Part shown: in pieces, positions 62,233 through 64,000 of the stretch
Position numbering within the stretch: position 1 is the first letter of the stretch
Layout: every line of letters starts with the position of its first letter
Source: Cohnella laeviribosi DSM 21336
GTDB lineage: Bacteria > Bacillota > Bacilli > Paenibacillales > Paenibacillaceae
Assembly: GCF_000378425.1 (NCBI RefSeq)
Contig: NZ_KB899818.1
Span: 1 to 64,000, forward strand
Direction: 5' to 3'
Length of the DNA: 64,000 nt
Notes under the pieces: generated by a model
Told to the model about the DNA's origin: nothing
The model's input: the letters and a program-made list of their open reading frames with translations, nothing else
The model's database searches: none
Program-made: the position numbers and the translations under genes

Positions 62233-62871
62233 TTATTGTTCGTCTTCGTCGCGATTCAAGTAATAGGCCAAGCTAAACAGGTCCGCCGTAAAGTCCGTCT
62301 GGTGCAGGCGCACGCCCGGCGGCGTCCGGATCACCGTGGGGGCGAAATTCAAAATCCCCCGGATGCCGGCCGCGACGAACTGGTCGGATACGTTCTGCGC
62401 TTCGGACGCCGGCACCGTGATAATGCCGACGGTGATGTTTTTCGCCTTGACCGTCTCGTTTAACTGCTCCATCGGAAGCACGGTCAAATTGTTGATGGTC
62501 GTCCCGACCTTGGACGGGTCTCGGTCGAAAACGGCCGTGATCTTCATGTTTTCTTTTAAGTACGTATTATAATTGCACAGCGCCCGGCCCAAGTTCCCGG
62601 TGCCGACCAGGGCGACGTAAAGCGGACGGTCGAGCTTCAGTATTTGGCGGATCTTCTCGATCAGATACGGCACATTGTAGCCGACTCCCTTGCGGCCGAA
62701 GTCTCCGAAATAGGCCAGGTCTTTGCGGATTTGCGCGGGATTCAGATCCAGCCTCTCCCCCAAATCCTGGGAGGAAACCGTATGGACTTCGCGTCTGTTC
62801 AATTCGTCGAGATACCGTAAGTAGATAGGCAGCCTGCGAACGACAACCTCCGAAATTTTGTCCTGCTTCAC
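62233..62871 (-). CDS. rex: Redox-sensing repressor Rex
   Basis: Rex represses fermentation and respiration genes when the NADH/NAD ratio is low. The 212-residue protein has an N-terminal winged helix (RRLPIYLRYLDEL...SSQDLGERLDLNPAQIRKDLAYFG) and a Rossmann domain with GTGNLGRAL near residue 90. It lies between mtaD and dinG. Possible targets in the window are ackA, hbd and korAB, but I found no clear TTGTGAANNNNNNTTCACAA site in front of them. Confidence 0.96.
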   Translation of the reverse strand: MKQDKISEVVVRRLPIYLRYLDELNRREVHTVSSQDLGERLDLNPAQIRKDLAYFGDFGRKGVGYNVPYLIEKIRQILKLDRPLYVALVGTGNLGRALCNYNTYLKENMKITAVFDRDPSKVGTTINNLTVLPMEQLNETVKAKNITVGIITVPASEAQNVSDQFVAAGIRGILNFAPTVIRTPPGVRLHQTDFTADLFSLAYYLNRDEDEQ

Positions 62872-62903
62872 AACCGCTTCCCCCTAAAACCGTCTGCTTT
62901 CGT

Positions 62904-64000
62904 TTATGTTCCGGATGGCGTCTCCAGCCATTCGCGGATTCGGTTCACCAGCCCGCCGGTGGGCAGGTGCTCCATCTTCGGTCCCGGCAGCGAATACAAA
63001 AAGTATTTGCCGTAGCTGGTTTCCAGCACGCGCGTATCGTACAGCACAACGATTCCTTTGTCGTTGGTCGTGCGGACAAGCCGGCCGAAGCCTTGCTTGA
63101 AGCGGATGACCGCTTGCGGCAGCGACAGGCTCATGAACGGATTTTTCTTCTCCGCCGCAAGGCGTTCCGATTTGGCCTCGGCGACGGGATGGTTCGGCGG
63201 CTGAAACGGCAGCCGCACAATAGCCAGACAGGTCAGCGCGTCTCCCGGAATATCGACGCCTTCCCAGAAACTGCTCGTGCCCAGCAGCACGGAGGCCGGC
63301 TGCTCGCGAAATTGCCGGGTCAGGACGCTTCGGCTGCTGCCGTCGATGCCTTGGCCCATCACTTCGATGCCGCTCGAAACCAGCAATTCCTTGAGCAGGG
63401 CATGCACCGTCTTCAGCATCCGGTAGGAAGTAAACAGAACGAGCATGCGCCCTCCGATCGTCTTGGCCACCTCGGCAAGCGATTTCGCCAGTTCCTCGAC
63501 AAAGCGGGCTTCCCCGTCCCGTCCCCGGATGGCGGGGAAATCGCGCGGAATCAGCACGAGCGATTGCTCCCTGTAGTTGAAGGGAGAAGGCAGCTGCGCG
63601 GTCATGAGCTTGCCTTCCTTATCCGCATGCGCAAGCCCAAGCTGTTCCGTCACATAGCGAAACGATTTGTCGACCGTAAGCGTGGCGGACGTCAGGACGA
63701 CGCTGGATTTGCGGTCGAAAATATGCTCTTTCAGCTTGCCGCTTACGTCGGCCGGCATTCCGTACATCCAGACGGACCGGTTCCGGTACTGCGCATGCCC
63801 TTCGATCCAGTACACGAAATCGGGATCGGCAAGCGTGACAAAGGACTGAAGCTCCGTGCGCACGGCCGCCAAATCCTTGACCGCTCCGTTCAGATCGGTC
63901 AAGAGGCTTTGCATCGCCAGCTCGTCCGCATGTTCGCGAATGTCCGGCAAAAGCTTATCGAGCGGCCGGATCAGGTCCGACAACAGCTGGATGACGTTAT
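62904..64000 (-). CDS. dinG: DinG-family ATP-dependent helicase, C-terminal part
   Basis: The frame is open to the right edge. It covers the C-terminal half of a superfamily 2 XPD/DinG helicase: VVLTSATL (motif III-like), SFWEGVDIPGDALTCLAIVRL (motif V area) and the terminal QGFGRLVRT motif VI. A residue count of 365 is visible. The N-terminal half, with Walker A, possible exonuclease domain and cluster cysteines, lies outside. It is convergent in order with rex, 32 bases apart. Confidence 0.93.
   Translation of the reverse strand, partial: NVIQLLSDLIRPLDKLLPDIREHADELAMQSLLTDLNGAVKDLAAVRTELQSFVTLADPDFVYWIEGHAQYRNRSVWMYGMPADVSGKLKEHIFDRKSSVVLTSATLTVDKSFRYVTEQLGLAHADKEGKLMTAQLPSPFNYREQSLVLIPRDFPAIRGRDGEARFVEELAKSLAEVAKTIGGRMLVLFTSYRMLKTVHALLKELLVSSGIEVMGQGIDGSSRSVLTRQFREQPASVLLGTSSFWEGVDIPGDALTCLAIVRLPFQPPNHPVAEAKSERLAAEKKNPFMSLSLPQAVIRFKQGFGRLVRTTNDKGIVVLYDTRVLETSYGKYFLYSLPGPKMEHLPTGGLVNRIREWLETPSGT

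Noticed and set aside
62872-62903. Rex operator in front of rex
   Set aside because: No TTGTGAA/TTCACAA palindrome is present in the short gap; the same holds for the upstream regions of ackA, hbd and korA.

Overview
The window reads as chromosome of an endospore-forming, high-G+C member of the Firmicutes, most likely Paenibacillaceae (Paenibacillus/Cohnella-like). The reasons are spore genes (spoVS, dpaA/dpaB, sleB, spoIIIE), Bacillus-type regulation (Fur, Rex, a BirA-type operator, a LexA-type SOS box, candidate SigH and SigK promoters), frequent TTG/GTG starts with strong AGGAGG ribosome sites, and close synteny with the recA region of Bacillus subtilis. The species is not identifiable from this sequence alone.

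Positions 1-15,900 are accessory. The window opens inside the 3' end of an IS110-family transposase, followed by fur (under a PerR-box-like palindrome), a NUDIX hydrolase, a SulP transporter, an ArsR regulator, an SDR epimerase, an aldo/keto reductase divergent from an HxlR regulator, and a membrane GDPD phosphodiesterase. A sulfonate-type operon (7.5-12.7 kb, minus strand) encodes a binding lipoprotein, ATPase, permease, flavin monooxygenase and TauD-like dioxygenase. Its monooxygenase carries one in-frame amber codon. Divergent from it is a gene joining a DNA-binding HTH to a substrate-binding-protein fold without a signal peptide. This is the most unusual gene of the window. A Fur-boxed promoter then drives an orphan siderophore-binding lipoprotein, followed by a 112-bp tandem repeat.

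Positions 16.0-19.6 kb hold a complete biotin ECF transporter: a natural EcfA-EcfT fusion, a second EcfA, and divergent bioY, with a perfect BirA-type operator between them.

Positions 19.9-52.5 kb form a nearly unbroken minus-strand core that follows the B. subtilis order: dpaA-dpaB-asd-dapG-dapA-rnj-tepA-ylzJ-spoIIIE, sleB, ymfF-ymfH-ymfI-ymfJ-ymfK-rodZ, a small membrane protein, yajQ, pgsA-cinA, recA-recX, rny, ymdB, spoVS, a dipeptidase, korA-korB, pduL, miaB-ricA. It combines lysine and dipicolinate synthesis for spores, RNA decay (RNase J, RNase Y, the Ric complex), DNA translocation and repair, EF-P modification and membrane lipid synthesis.

Positions 52.7-64.0 kb hold dnaD, ackA-hbd, a residual C-terminal piece of a hisC-like aminotransferase, an ECF sigma factor with its probable anti-sigma, a compact FtsH-like protease with a membrane partner, ypmB-mtaD, rex, and the C-terminal part of dinG, which runs off the right edge. 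No tRNA, rRNA or CRISPR array was seen.
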